Positions 34,459 to 45,535 of a stretch of 64,000 bases of DNA are shown piece after piece (positions within the stretch are counted from its first letter, which is position 1; every line of letters starts with the position of its first letter). A model generated the notes under the pieces. It searched no databases and had not been told where the DNA came from. It worked only from the letters and a program-made list of their open reading frames with translations. The position numbers and the translations under genes were made by a program. The stretch is from Pestalotiopsis fici W106-1 (taxonomy: Eukaryota; Ascomycota; Sordariomycetes; Amphisphaeriales; Sporocadaceae): positions 2,890,593 to 2,954,592 of the forward strand of contig NW_006917097.1 of the NCBI RefSeq assembly GCF_000516985.1. Direction: 5' to 3'.

Positions 34459-37400
34459 CTAGTAAGCACCGTCCCTTCTCTTCCATGATGGACTATCTAC
34501 CAACTTCACAGCTGAGCGGCCCGAGTAGACGGGGAGCCCACGTTCAAGTCTAAAGTCTTCGAGCTGTGTGGTCTGATCCTCCATTGTCCAGATCAAAAGA
34601 GCAATCCAATTCTCTCCGTGATAGTTCAATATGCCTTCAGGTACCGGGAAGCGTGTCTGCGGTCCGATGTGGCTGATATACTTGCCGTACTGCCATCCAT
34701 TCACGTACAGTTGTATGCGAGCCGCACCACCCGTGACCCCGCCGAGAACGAAAGACAGTGGGATTTCATAATCTGATGGGAGGTCCAGATCGAATGAAGA
34801 CGTGAAAATCCACACGCCGGGTTCAGATATAGGCTCGAGAGGCGATCTCTTCCTGAAAGCCCCAATTGGCGGTTTCGGGAGGTGCCAGCCTTGCCTCTCC
34901 GCAAATAGTCCTCCCTCGTTCAACGGTCCTCGTGACCTATCCACCGAGTCCTCACCGTGCAGATTTCCGGTCAGCTTCCAGTCGATGGGAGTGCTCCTGA
35001 ACCACGATGACTTTAAGTTGTATCGCAGAATCCCTCTTGGAGCCTTCCCAGAATCTACTCCTGCTACGCCGTTCTCATCCAGACCCATGTTGTCAACAAT
35101 GACTGTGAGGACGTATGGCTTTCCAGGCAGTAAATCAGGTATTCGATATGTAGCACGGGCGTTACTCACGCCGGCTTTGCCGATTTCAGATCCTAAAAAG
35201 GTATTATTCAGCCAGACTGTATGTCCGTATGCAGTACCTCCTTGTGTTTGAATCTGAGTATAGAGTTAGCATCTCGTGCATAATTGTCAGAATACTCCAG
35301 ATTTATGCTTACATCGAATGACTCCTCGGTTCCCTGGGCCACAAAATGCCCGCGAAAAACGAGAACACCAGCATGAAAACCGTAGTCAGATGCGAACAGA
35401 GATGTCGGGGTCCACTGGTGCTGGTAGGTGTTATTGCTAGACAAATCTGCTGATGGCCACTGGCTGTCGTCGTAGCTTGAATGTAGTTCAGGAAGCGAAT
35501 CGGCGGCTCTCCATTTCAAACTTGCCAATACGGGTATTTTCAGTTGCGGTGATTTGTAATGAATGTCGAGGGAAATAGTGATGTTATTGTCTCGGAAGGG
35601 CGTATCAACTCCGTTGACTATCACTGACTTGAGATGGGACAACCCGAGAATCTCCACTGTCGTATTTTCCGTAAAGTCTGCTTGAATGGACAAGGTCCTA
35701 TAATCATGTAATGATGCGTTTCTGACAAGGTAAGGCCCTAGTATAATCGCTGAGGTCTTTCCAATTGATGGTACCCAGTATCGATATGCTGAATCTCGAT
35801 CTATGTTCAAATTAGAATAAGCCATGCAATAGATACTCGGCCGTCACACATACCTGTTGCAAATATGAAGAGATTCCCAACCCGAATGACTTTGCGTTCG
35901 CCAGAAGTATCCCATGTCATGATTGCCAGGTCACCAGCGTGATGGACAGCAACTGCATCGCCGACAAGGATCTTTGGTTTGTGTGTTGTTTTGATGGCCA
36001 ATTCGTTCGTTTCCCCTGGTCCAGTGTAAACGACTAGGACTACTCGATCAGTATATTTCTGGTGAGTTAAGATTTCAGCTGTCGAGTATATCAGTGTCGA
36101 GCCGTGGACATCGTAGTCTGTCACTGCAATCTTGGAATCGCGGCCATTCAAGGTCAGTGACCCGTAAAGCGCAGGGATCGAGACTTTGCCCCTCGATGTG
36201 GGAAGTTCCAGCTTGTAGTTTGTAGAAACTGTGCTGGTGTAGTCCGAATGTCTGATGATGAAGAAGGAGCCGCCCCCAATAGTCGAGTCGCCTTTGAGCC
36301 TCGTGACTGTAATAGCGGCATCATTGCAGTATGTCAATACTTCGGCGAGTCCTGGCTTCGCTGTCAAGTATCCAGGTGACATCTGGAGCCATTGAGCGAG
36401 TAATTTCAGTTCCGAATACTTCTTTCTTCCGACGGTGAAATCTTCTTTGATGGGTGAGCCGTAGTCATACGAGGTGTAGCCGCCTGGGTGGCCAATGTTA
36501 CCCCAGTTTGTTCCTCCGTATACCATATCTGGAAATCATGAGGGTTTTTAGTAGACTGTATTGAGATATCATGTACATATCGCAATGCCAAGATGGGACG
36601 CGCATTTAATGCGCTGTTCTCAAAAATTGAACATTGCTGGCCATGGACAATCAAAGAGGATACCGAATTTTTGTTGACTTACAAATGTTGAATATAGTTA
36701 CACCGGCTGCCAGATTGTTTTTGTAAAAGACTCTCTCAAATTCTTCATTAAGCAGCAATGCGCAATTTTCGAAGCCTGGGCCTCCCCAAGGGTCGAAGGC
36801 ACCTCCCTGGAATTCCAAGATGGAGAATGGCGTCGATGGACTTTGGACTTCGTGGATCGAGTGATAGAGTCCATTCAAAGCACCTTTCGGCCAAGAAGTT
36901 GGATTAGAACAGTCAAACTTGAGCGGATAGTCATCGTGACCATAGATATCAACTTCCCCTGCTCCGGTACCAGGAGCGTTGTGTCCGAGCGGAGCCGCAT
37001 CATTACTGATGATAGGGACTACAATACCAGCTTTTCTTGCTTGGTCCTCAACATCTGAGTAATATCGCATCAGTCAATCATCAAGGTCAGACGGAGGAGT
37101 CCAGTCGCGCTTCCACTCACATTGCATATACTCGCCATCGGGGAATCGAGGAGGTACACCCCAGGTATATTCATTCTCCGGTTGATAAAGGATAACGGGA
37201 CCGTCATTGGTTATTTGCGCTTTGGCTATAATGGCACCAATTTGGGCAATGTAGTTGTCCGTTGCTGCCAAGTATTCCGGATTTCTTGTTCTTAGCTGTC
37301 CATTGACACGCTGCATCCAGCCCGGGTATCCACCGAAGCTGACCTCGGCATTGATATATGGTCCAGGCCGCTGATCTATGTGAGCTAGCGTTTATTGTTA

Positions 37401-37948
37401 ATGGCAACATGATTTGTTCTTACCGCAATAAGGTATATGCCTGCTCGACTGGCAGCTTCAAGGAAAGGCTCGTATGCAAAGACGCCTGTAGCTGTGAAGT
37501 TGCCTGGGGCAGGCTCTACCAAAGCCCACATGACGTAGAATGAGACGCAGTTGAAACCGAGCGCCTTGATCTTCTGGAATACATCATCATAGAGTGATGG
37601 CACTAATCTCCAGGGATGAAGCTCTCCACTCATGACCATCACCCGTTGTCCTCGTATAAACAGTGAGCGCTCGTCCCAAGTCACAATATTCTGTGGTTGC
37701 TCCTTTGGCTGCTCGGCCTGAGGGACGGTGTAGTAAGCTCCATCGTGATCTTGCCTAGACAGAAGCGCAAATGTTGCCAGGAGAGTCAACGTGCACAGCC
37801 AAATGGCTAGTCTCTTTGAGATGATCAGAGAGAGGCCAAGGCATTGTCCACCATTTTTACCCTCTTTGGATGGCGGCAGGCTCTTGCGATGTTGTAACAA
37901 AGGCAAAGATTCGGACTGGTCTCTGATGTGGGCGGCTCCGCCTTTCAT
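34459..37948 (-). CDS. GH35 beta-galactosidase with N-terminal signal-anchor
   Basis: Six exons, 37948-37424, 37370-37121, 37054-36683, 36528-35854, 35800-35313 and 35253-34459, give 1,034 aa, the usual size of large fungal GH35 beta-galactosidases. The TIM barrel has RPGPYINAE, then the acid/base Glu242 in PENEYTW and the nucleophile Glu339 in ILEFQGG, followed by [10 protein letters not shown]. The remaining ~500 residues are the jelly-roll domains of this family. It hydrolyses terminal beta-galactosyl residues, for example from pectic galactan or lactose-like oligosaccharides. Unlike typical secreted LacA, the N-terminus has about 45 charged residues before a single hydrophobic stretch (~46-63), suggesting a type II membrane anchor or an unusually long signal. 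The first ATG might also be too far upstream. Confidence 0.92.
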
Positions 37949-38559
37949 AACGACAATCGACTGGCATAAATAACAAGAGGGAACACAACGTGATCAATCA
38001 ATATGATTCCGTGATTCAAAAGAATGACAACTCGATGTAGGGGACAACCACTAATAAACTCAGAGGGAAAGGGTGTTTAAGAGAGTGTGGAGCGCTTGTT
38101 ATTGAACCAGGCGCAGGTGGTCACCAAGGAGGATTGTTCTCGTGAAGAGAGTGTGTCGATTCAATGCGACTGCCGCAACAACAATGTAATCAGGGACAAG
38201 CGGCTCATTGATCCCCGCCACGCGTAAAGAGCATGAGATCGCGCTTATAGTATCGCCACAAGCAAGGGGAAAGTAATGTATTATGTTATCTTGGATGAAG
38301 TGGGTTGAGAATACTGTGCCAAGTTGGAGGTGGTGAAGTCCGAGGTTCTTATGGCCCCAGCAACGGCCAATGCCCCGCAGCAGCCAGGGACCCTCGCCTT
38401 CTGAGGCGCCGGTCTGGGGCATGCAAGGGCTGCTGATGGTACCTACATTATTACCTAACCTTAGGTAGTACTTGACACTTGTTAGTGAGTTGGCCGCCAG
38501 CATTGTCGGGATGCCTTATAGCAGGGGCATTTGCGAAAACCATACAATTATCACATATT
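37949..38559. other. Spacer upstream of beta-galactosidase
   Basis: About 610 bp between the beta-galactosidase start and the amidohydrolase stop (both -). It should carry the beta-galactosidase promoter. No other element is recognised. Confidence 0.5.
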
Positions 38560-39947
38560 TCACCATGGGAAATGATTCTCAACCATGCCCACTGCGACGC
38601 CGTCCTTTTTCCAAATCTTCGCGTCCTTCATCACGAAGTCAACCCGCCGCAGTGCACTCTTGTCTACTCTGGGATCTGATTGCAGAGCAATGATATCCGC
38701 TCGGTTACCCTTTTCAAACCAACCAAAACGGTAGCCACACTGATCTTTGCCACAGCTCTCCCATCCCCCTACCATGCAACTTTCAAGCACATCTTCAAGC
38801 TTGATGCCAGCTTCAATCATCAATTCCATTTCCCTGGCACCTCGTCCGTGGGAAAAGACTCCAGTATCTCCACCGGCTGCCAGACGTATTCCATAGTCGT
38901 GGGCCTTTTTGGTTTGCGCCAAGAGACCCTGAATTCCGGCCTTGCTGAATGTCTCTGCAGCGGCCAAGGTGGGCACCCAAATAGTGCCTTTGGACTTCAT
39001 CAAGGCCAAAAGTTCGTCGGTAGCATCGAATCCATGCTCGATGGATGTTACTCCGGCTTTCACGGCCATCAAGGCCGCCTTGAGTCCGCCTGCGTGTGCA
39101 GCCACGGGCAAGTCCGCCAGTTTTGCCTCTTTCACAATCATGTCCATCTCTTCCTGGCTGAATAAAGGCACGTTTGGGTTTGGGTCCGCAGGTGGATACT
39201 CAATGCCGAGTTTATATGGGTGCTGCTGGCTCGGCGGAAACCTCATAATCTTCCTTCGATAGTCGGCGTAGAACTTGATGATATCGGCACCCTCTGCAAC
39301 ACGCCGCCGCAGTGCCTTTCTCACGCCATCAGGTCCGTCTCCCGGGTCAGAGGCTGGTGGTGCCCTTGTCCCGCCGTAATAGTTCTCCGTTCTAACCTCA
39401 AACCCACCAGTGCTGCCGAGCGGATGAGTAGCGACGAACAATCTTGGGCCCGGTATGATGCCGCGGTTGATACAATCGCGCAAATTTGCATCAAAGCTTT
39501 GCATGGCCTCAGACCCAAGATCACGATAGGTTGTGTAGCCTGCCAGCAATGCAGTACGCACATGGTTCGTTGCACGAACTACACGTTCGACGATGCTCTC
39601 ATCCCGGTGCTGTTCGGCTGCGGGGCGTTCACTATGGAGTGTGAGCTGTCTCCTTCACAACTTGCCGGCCTAGCCTGCTATAAGAATTGGCTGAATACTC
39701 ACTCGTAGTCGTGGAGAAAGATGTGAGTGTGAGCATCTACGAAGCCCGGCATTGCCACTTTTCCCCGTAGATCTATATCTTCTGGCCCGAGTTCTTGGAT
39801 CTCGGCGCTGGCCCGCTTCTTGACGGAGACGATGCTGCCCGTCTGGGGGTCTACCGTAATGGATACATTTTCGACAAAAGCCTCGCGCTTCGGATCAAAG
39901 AGCGTTGATGTGTGAATTGTAAGATGTGTCCGCGAAATCATTGTCAT
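38560..39947 (-). CDS. Metal-dependent amidohydrolase
   Basis: Exons 39947-39703 and 39631-38560 give 438 aa; the 71-bp intron runs from GTGAGT to TAG. This is an amidohydrolase-superfamily TIM barrel with the metal-binding HxH in GFVDAHTH (His73, His75), a later AAHAGG histidine, the IEHG histidine and the GGDTG aspartate motif. Overall it resembles the imidazolonepropionase/aryldialkylphosphatase-like group that includes Xaa-Pro and Xaa-Arg dipeptidases and mycotoxin-degrading hydrolases. The substrate cannot be deduced. There is no signal peptide, so it is probably cytosolic. Its start is 660 bp from the divergent methyltransferase-like gene, giving a shared promoter region. Confidence 0.88.
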
Positions 39948-40607
39948 CTTGAACCCTGCAGCATTGCTGTTGTGGCAAAGACAATTGCTAGACTTCTACG
40001 AACTGAGCAGCATCTTTTATAGTTGAGACTGGTGCCCTCCACAACTTACACGGATGCGCCGTCACACAGCCTAAGACATCGGCACAGCTTCCTATCGCGG
40101 AGTCCACAGCGCCTCGAGCCCCTGCAGTCCGGGCACAAGTTTACTGGGGGTAGGTATTTGGCAGGAAAGATTAGGATATTCAGAGACTCCAGGGCATCGA
40201 TGGGTGAATGTGTTCAGTATTGTAACCTGATGGACTCGATACCTTTTTCACAGGCTGTGATTACCTTTGCTCACAGTCAGAAGTCTATTGTAATAGGCTG
40301 GTGAAGTTGATTTGTTTTTCCCAATCCACTAAAGTCTGATATATATCCAGCATTCCTGGCATCAATATCCATAATACGGAATGCAAGTTGTAGTTCCATC
40401 TGCTTTTGTACTGCCAAAGTGCCCTAAATTTAGCTGTGAGTATAGTGGATAGCTCCCCTGGAAATCTGTACGTCATTGCAGGCTCCTGATCCCATAATCA
40501 ACCCCTCACTAAGCTTAGCTATACCTATCGCGAACTTTTCGTCTGCGAGTCACCCCTCCATTGCTTGAGAGAAGTACAGGTCAGGACTCTGGACATCTCG
40601 AGCAGAT
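39948..40607. promoter_or_regulatory. Divergent promoter region
   Basis: The 660 bp between the amidohydrolase start (-) and the methyltransferase-like start (+). It must contain both promoters. No specific site was recognised. Confidence 0.5.
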
Positions 40608-41804
40608 ATGGCGCCCAGTCGGATAGCCACGAAACCGTTCGTGTACTGCGAGGGAGCGTCCAAGTGGGATCCCCAGTCCTACATTGAGGACAAGGACCTT
40701 GCAGCGCAGGCGGCCGAGCACCTAGCCAAGGACGACCTCGCCGCCGCCGTTGCCGCGTCCTTTTCGCTGCCGCCGCGCGACGCCTACACCTACCACGCCA
40801 TCGTGTCAGTAACGCTCGCCCAGGTCCAGCACGTCGTCGGACTCGGCGCCGCCAACGGCCTGCACGCCTGGTACCGCGACCCGGCCGCGCCGCCGCCCGA
40901 AAAGCAAAAGCCGCTCCAGGCGTCCGACTTTCTCCCGCCGCCGCCCCGCCCCGACGTCGACACGTACCTCCAGATCTTCGACCCCAAGACCGCGACGCCC
41001 AATATTCTCAAGTCCCTGGCCTCGAATGCCAAAAAGGGCTCGCTGCGCGCCTCGGTGGCTGCCCATCTGCTCGAGAAACGCTTCCTCCACCCCGCCCTTC
41101 CGCAACTGCAGATCCCCCGATCCAAGACGGCGCCGCCGAACCCGTACCTCGAGTTCCTAGCATGGGCCTGTCGCAACCTCGAGTTCGCTGGTCCCTGCCC
41201 AGAGAGCGAGGCCGTCAAGAGCAGCCACCACGTCCTCCCGATCCTGATGCACCACTTTGGCTGCGTCTGCCCAAGTCATGAGGCGCTCAGCATCCTCAAG
41301 GTCCTGGCCGGCGGCCGCGAAATCTGGGACATGGGCAGCGGCAACGGCTACTGGACATTTATGCTCCGGCAGTACGGTCTGACCGTACTGCCCGTCGACA
41401 ATGCCCAGAGCAGCTGGCGTGTGACCTGGGTAAAGGACACGACCATGTCCGACGGCGTAGAATTCTTGAACAAGCCCGGAAACCAGGGCGGAAGCAACGC
41501 CATTCTCCTACTCGTCTACCCCATTGTGGGCGGCGGCATCGCTGGCGGCGAGGAGGGCGGCTTCACGCGGCAGCTCGTTAAGGCGTACAAGGGTGATACT
41601 ATAGCCGTGGTGGGCACGCAGAATCACAACGGATACACTGGCTTCCGAAGTATGAGTATGGATGAGTACATGGAGCGGGAAGAGCCCGAATGGACCAAGG
41701 TCGTACAGATACCTTTACCCAGTTTCCCCGGCAAGGATGAGGCGCTGTTTGTCTTTCAAAGAGGTGACCGGGCGCCAAAACCCGAAGCAAGCAGTGCCAC
41801 GTGA
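40608..41804 (+). CDS. Conserved methyltransferase-like fungal protein
   Basis: Intronless 398-aa protein. Residues ~238-252 (EIWDMGSGNGYWTFM) form the glycine-rich loop of a Rossmann-like S-adenosylmethionine-dependent methyltransferase fold, followed by LPVDN at the expected ribose-binding acidic position. The N-terminal ~200 residues are helical, Ala/Pro-rich and not recognised. The GC content and strongly biased codons give a long antisense frame as a by-product. The type is familiar as a single-copy hypothetical protein of filamentous fungi, but I cannot name its substrate, and catalytic function is inferred only from the SAM-binding loop. Confidence 0.8.
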   Translation: MAPSRIATKPFVYCEGASKWDPQSYIEDKDLAAQAAEHLAKDDLAAAVAASFSLPPRDAYTYHAIVSVTLAQVQHVVGLGAANGLHAWYRDPAAPPPEKQKPLQASDFLPPPPRPDVDTYLQIFDPKTATPNILKSLASNAKKGSLRASVAAHLLEKRFLHPALPQLQIPRSKTAPPNPYLEFLAWACRNLEFAGPCPESEAVKSSHHVLPILMHHFGCVCPSHEALSILKVLAGGREIWDMGSGNGYWTFMLRQYGLTVLPVDNAQSSWRVTWVKDTTMSDGVEFLNKPGNQGGSNAILLLVYPIVGGGIAGGEEGGFTRQLVKAYKGDTIAVVGTQNHNGYTGFRSMSMDEYMEREEPEWTKVVQIPLPSFPGKDEALFVFQRGDRAPKPEASSAT

Positions 41805-42281
41805 AATACCAGGCTAATCAAAAGACAAACTACACGATAAATTCCGAGGCCGGTACGAGGCATGGATTTTAGAGGCTCCTGAGGCGAAGGTGTTGCTCGA
41901 CATCGATGATTGGTGTCCGACTTTGAGGGCATGGTTTTCATATAAGCAAGCAACGTCGATAAAAAATCAGCATCCGCCGAGTGCCGGTAGAGACGACAGT
42001 GCCAAAGATACCTGACCGCACAAGACTGCATGTTGAGCAGAAGGATCAAGTTGCAGCTGTGCCAATTACTACTTCTACGTGCCGCAGCCGACTCTACTAG
42101 TGTTATCCGTTGAACTCCATACTAGACGAGACCACCATATAGTAGCCTCTTGTACTCAGTATAGAGAATAAGAAAAAGTAAAACGGAATGAGCCCATTCC
42201 TGGTATCAGCCTCTCGTGTGACTCCAATAAATATGCATTAATCGTCAAATCTCTTCAATAAATCTATTTCAAAGATATTGC
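41805..42281. other. Convergent 3' intergenic region
   Basis: About 480 bp between the stops of the methyltransferase-like gene (+) and Rqc2 (-); it presumably holds the two 3' UTRs. Nothing else seen. Confidence 0.55.
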
Positions 42282-45200
42282 TCATCGCTTCTTGCCCTTG
42301 CCGCCTCCTTTTCCACCCTTACCCTTATCTCCTGCACCACCACCTCCTGAAGCACCACCGGTCACCATTACTCGCACCTTACCCACCGGCACGGTGTTTA
42401 CCGCCTCCTCGGGTTTAAGTGCTTTGAGAAGCTCGACCTCCCGTGGCCACATGCGCTCCTTGTCCTGGCTCTTCTCGTCCAGGACACCCTTCTTGGTGCT
42501 GACTGCTTTCCAGCCCTCTAGAATCTCCTTGATTGCTTTTCCCTTCTTCTGTGCGCCTGGCTGCAGTTTCACCTTGTATTTCAGTTTGCCTAGTGCTGAA
42601 TATGGTCCACAGACAACGACGGCCTCTAGGATCTCATCACCAACCATTGGTGCACCAACAAGGCTATCGAGAGGAGTGGCCTTTTCGGCCTCGTCGGGCT
42701 CCAGCACATCAACGCCCTCTTCAAGCATCATCTTCCGGACCTCTTCGTGTTCTGCTGTCTCGCGTTGCTGTTTCTGATGTTGAGCACGGCGGCGCTCTTT
42801 GGCGGCAAGCTGGGCGGCTTCGCGCTCGGCTTTGGCCTTAGCTTCGGCTTCGGCCTTCTTTTGCCCAGAAGTTGCACCAATAAGTGCTTCAATTGCGACG
42901 CGATCCTCGTCATCTTGATCTTTGTATTTCGCGGCGATCTTCTTGGCTTTACCTCGCTGGCCACGCTTTGGTTGCTGCTTTTTCTGTGCTTGTGGCTGTG
43001 GGGTCACCTTGCCAGATGTTGCTGCCGCGGTCGATGTCGCAGGAGGATCCTCCTCCTCGTCTGATTGCTCCTCCGCTTTGTCAAGTTCAGATACCTCTGG
43101 CTCATTTGCTGGTGCAGCTTCGTCAGAGCTAGGGTCCTGTACATCAAGCTTACTCATCTCTTCGGCAGGAGGTGAGTCCTCCTCGGTTATATCAGCATCC
43201 TCATTGGGTTCTCCGGATGACTGCAAGGGGTTGGCTCTATTCTGGTGGTCCTTGTCTTGCTCTTCACCCATCTCGTCTTCAGGTTCAGTGTGATCCGCAA
43301 CCTCGCTATGACCATCATGGCTGGCTGTATCATCATCGATCGTTTCTCTTGCAGCCTCAGCAACAGGAGCTTGAGCCCCTCCCTCATGAAGCCGGTGCTT
43401 GACATGCTTGCTCTTGCTCTCCTCACTGATTTTGAACATGATGCCGAACCCAAGAATAAGTTGCGCTGGTGGCAAAAAGTTCTTCTTGCCACGAATCATG
43501 AAACTGCCCGTCGGGAGAAATTCTCCCGTTGGCGCTGATTTGGAAACTTGATCTGCATTAACCCAGTAGGCTCCCATGCCGGCCTTTGAGTCCCATGCAG
43601 ACGATGCACATACCGACAGGTGGCCCGCTTGTGAAAGTGTTGAAGGTGGAATGGGAGCATCAGGCGTCTGGGGGTTATTCTTGATGACAACTGTAGGCGC
43701 GCCGTGGAGATCTGCGTGGACATAAACATCGCCCTTCTTCAGATAACGGCGATAAATGATTTCGTTTTGCGCAGCATCCTTGCCACCAAGTACAAGGTAG
43801 CCATCAGACGAAATGAACCAGATGAACTTCTCGAACCACATCTGCTTCCTGACTGGCTGTAAAAGCGGCTTCTCTTGCTTAAGCCCCTTCTTCAATTCGA
43901 TGGCGATTTTCTGCTCTGCATTTTTCAACGCAATCTCCGCCTGGGATGCTGTCTTTTGTTCCTTCACAGCGGCCTGTTTCCGCTCTCCGTAGTAGCTTCT
44001 TGCGTTTGCCCACGGAGAAAGACCTAGGTCTACATCGATCGATAATTTCTTGCCATTGCTTTGTTTAGCGGATGCTGCGGCATCAATGTCGTCCTCGGAG
44101 TCGGATGAAGAGTCCGTTTCGTACGCTTCGTCCTCTTCCTCTTCCTCCTCTTCTGCCTCGCCCAGTAGCAGTGTGATCGTATTTTCTGACAGCTTCAGGG
44201 GAGAGGAAATTATGGCAGCTACTGGATTCTTTCGCAGACGCTCTCTGTCAATGAGTTTTCCAATATCCACCCAATCCATGCCTTGAGCGATGAGACCGTT
44301 GACTGCATCAATGGCTTCTTGTACTCGCTCCACGTTTGCCTGGATTGCACTGGCCTTTCTCATATTCAGAGTCTGGACTTCTTGTAATCCTTCTATTCTC
44401 TTTGCTTGGTCGGCCCTGGCAGCTTCGAGCTTCTTCTTTGCGGCAGCTTCCCTTTCTGACAATTTCGACTCAAGCTTTTGGCCTTCGATGGAGGAAAAGA
44501 ACTCATCCACCATGAGATTGTAATTCTCAAAATCGAGCACGGTATACTGAGGGTCTTCCTGGAACTGTTTCGGGATGAAGGGGTGAAAGTCCTCGTATAG
44601 CATACCATTGGATCGCTCTTGGTCCGTCTTTTCCTCTGTACTTTCCTCGGGCTTCTTCGGTCGAGACTTGGCAAATATGTAGCCCTTGCAGGTATCCGAG
44701 CTCGTGACGTCTCCCACAATTTTGCGTGCTTCTTGCAGCGATTGCAAAAGAAGATCTAACAGTCCATCATTTTCAAGTACGGATGCCGGCTGTGCAGTGG
44801 TGTCAAAGCCATTCGTCTTCAACGCGTGATCTACCAAGATCGGTGGGAGCTCTGTAATTGTTGTGGCAAGTCCTTTTCGTAGCTCGTCGCCTGGCTTCTT
44901 CTTCACCTTCTTGCCAGCGGCGGCGGCAGAAGCGCTCCTGCTCACAATTATTTGCAGCGCATTGCGCACTCGTTCCTTTGTAAGATCTGGAATTCCTCCA
45001 TAATTCTGCCGATTCTCCAAAGAGTACGTCAGCCCAACTCTTTGAGGTTCCTGACCCTCGCCTTCGGGTACGTTGCGTAGGAGCGTCAAGATTTTCAGAT
45101 CACTGTCCGTCAATATAACATTGCCACTGGCAAAGAATTCGAGGTAGAGTCGGTACTGGCCGTCACTGAACTGGAATTCAATGATACGATCGGTCCCGAT

Positions 45201-45535
45201 TTGCGAGACTGAAGTCAAGCGCCTGGTCTTGAGATACTTCCGCAGCTTTTGGACAAAGACTGAGGGCGCAGCAGCTGTTGTTCGTGCGAAATCGGTCAAG
45301 TGACAGCGGAATCCCGAGTCGATGAGAAGCTGCTTCTTGTTGTCTGGCTTGGCAAACTTGAGAAGGAGGATCTTGGAGGACAGGTCGTATATGTTTGATA
45401 CTCGAAGCGACACTAAACTCGCTGAGAGCTCATGAGCAATGACCTAGGGCGCAAATAATGTCAGCTCAAGGGTCAAAAGGTTTCGATTGGCAGTGAACTC
45501 ACCTTGACGTCCAAAGAAGAGAATCTCTGCTTCAT
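42282..45535 (-). CDS. rqc2: Rqc2/Tae2 (NEMF), ribosome quality control factor
   Basis: Exons 45535-45503 (only 11 codons, MKQRFSSLDVK) and 45443-42282 give 1,064 aa; the 59-bp intron runs from GTGAGT to TAG. The micro first exon is supported because NFACT proteins begin M-K-x-R-F-x-x-x-D-V and continue V-I-A-x-E-L after the splice. Order: NFACT-N domain (~1-230), helical hairpin and coiled coil (~300-440), acidic Ser/Glu stretch, NFACT-R/DUF814 (~545-660, with WFEKFIWFISSDGYLVLGG and DLHGAP), a long acidic low-complexity region, a Lys/Ala/Glu-rich coiled coil and the NFACT-C domain ending in a Gly/Lys tail. The protein binds 60S subunits stalled with nascent chains, recruits Ltn1 and adds C-terminal Ala/Thr tails. 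Confidence 0.95.

Noticed and set aside
40790..41218. 142-codon ORF antisense to the methyltransferase-like gene
   Set aside because: Shadow frame of a GC-rich, codon-biased gene.
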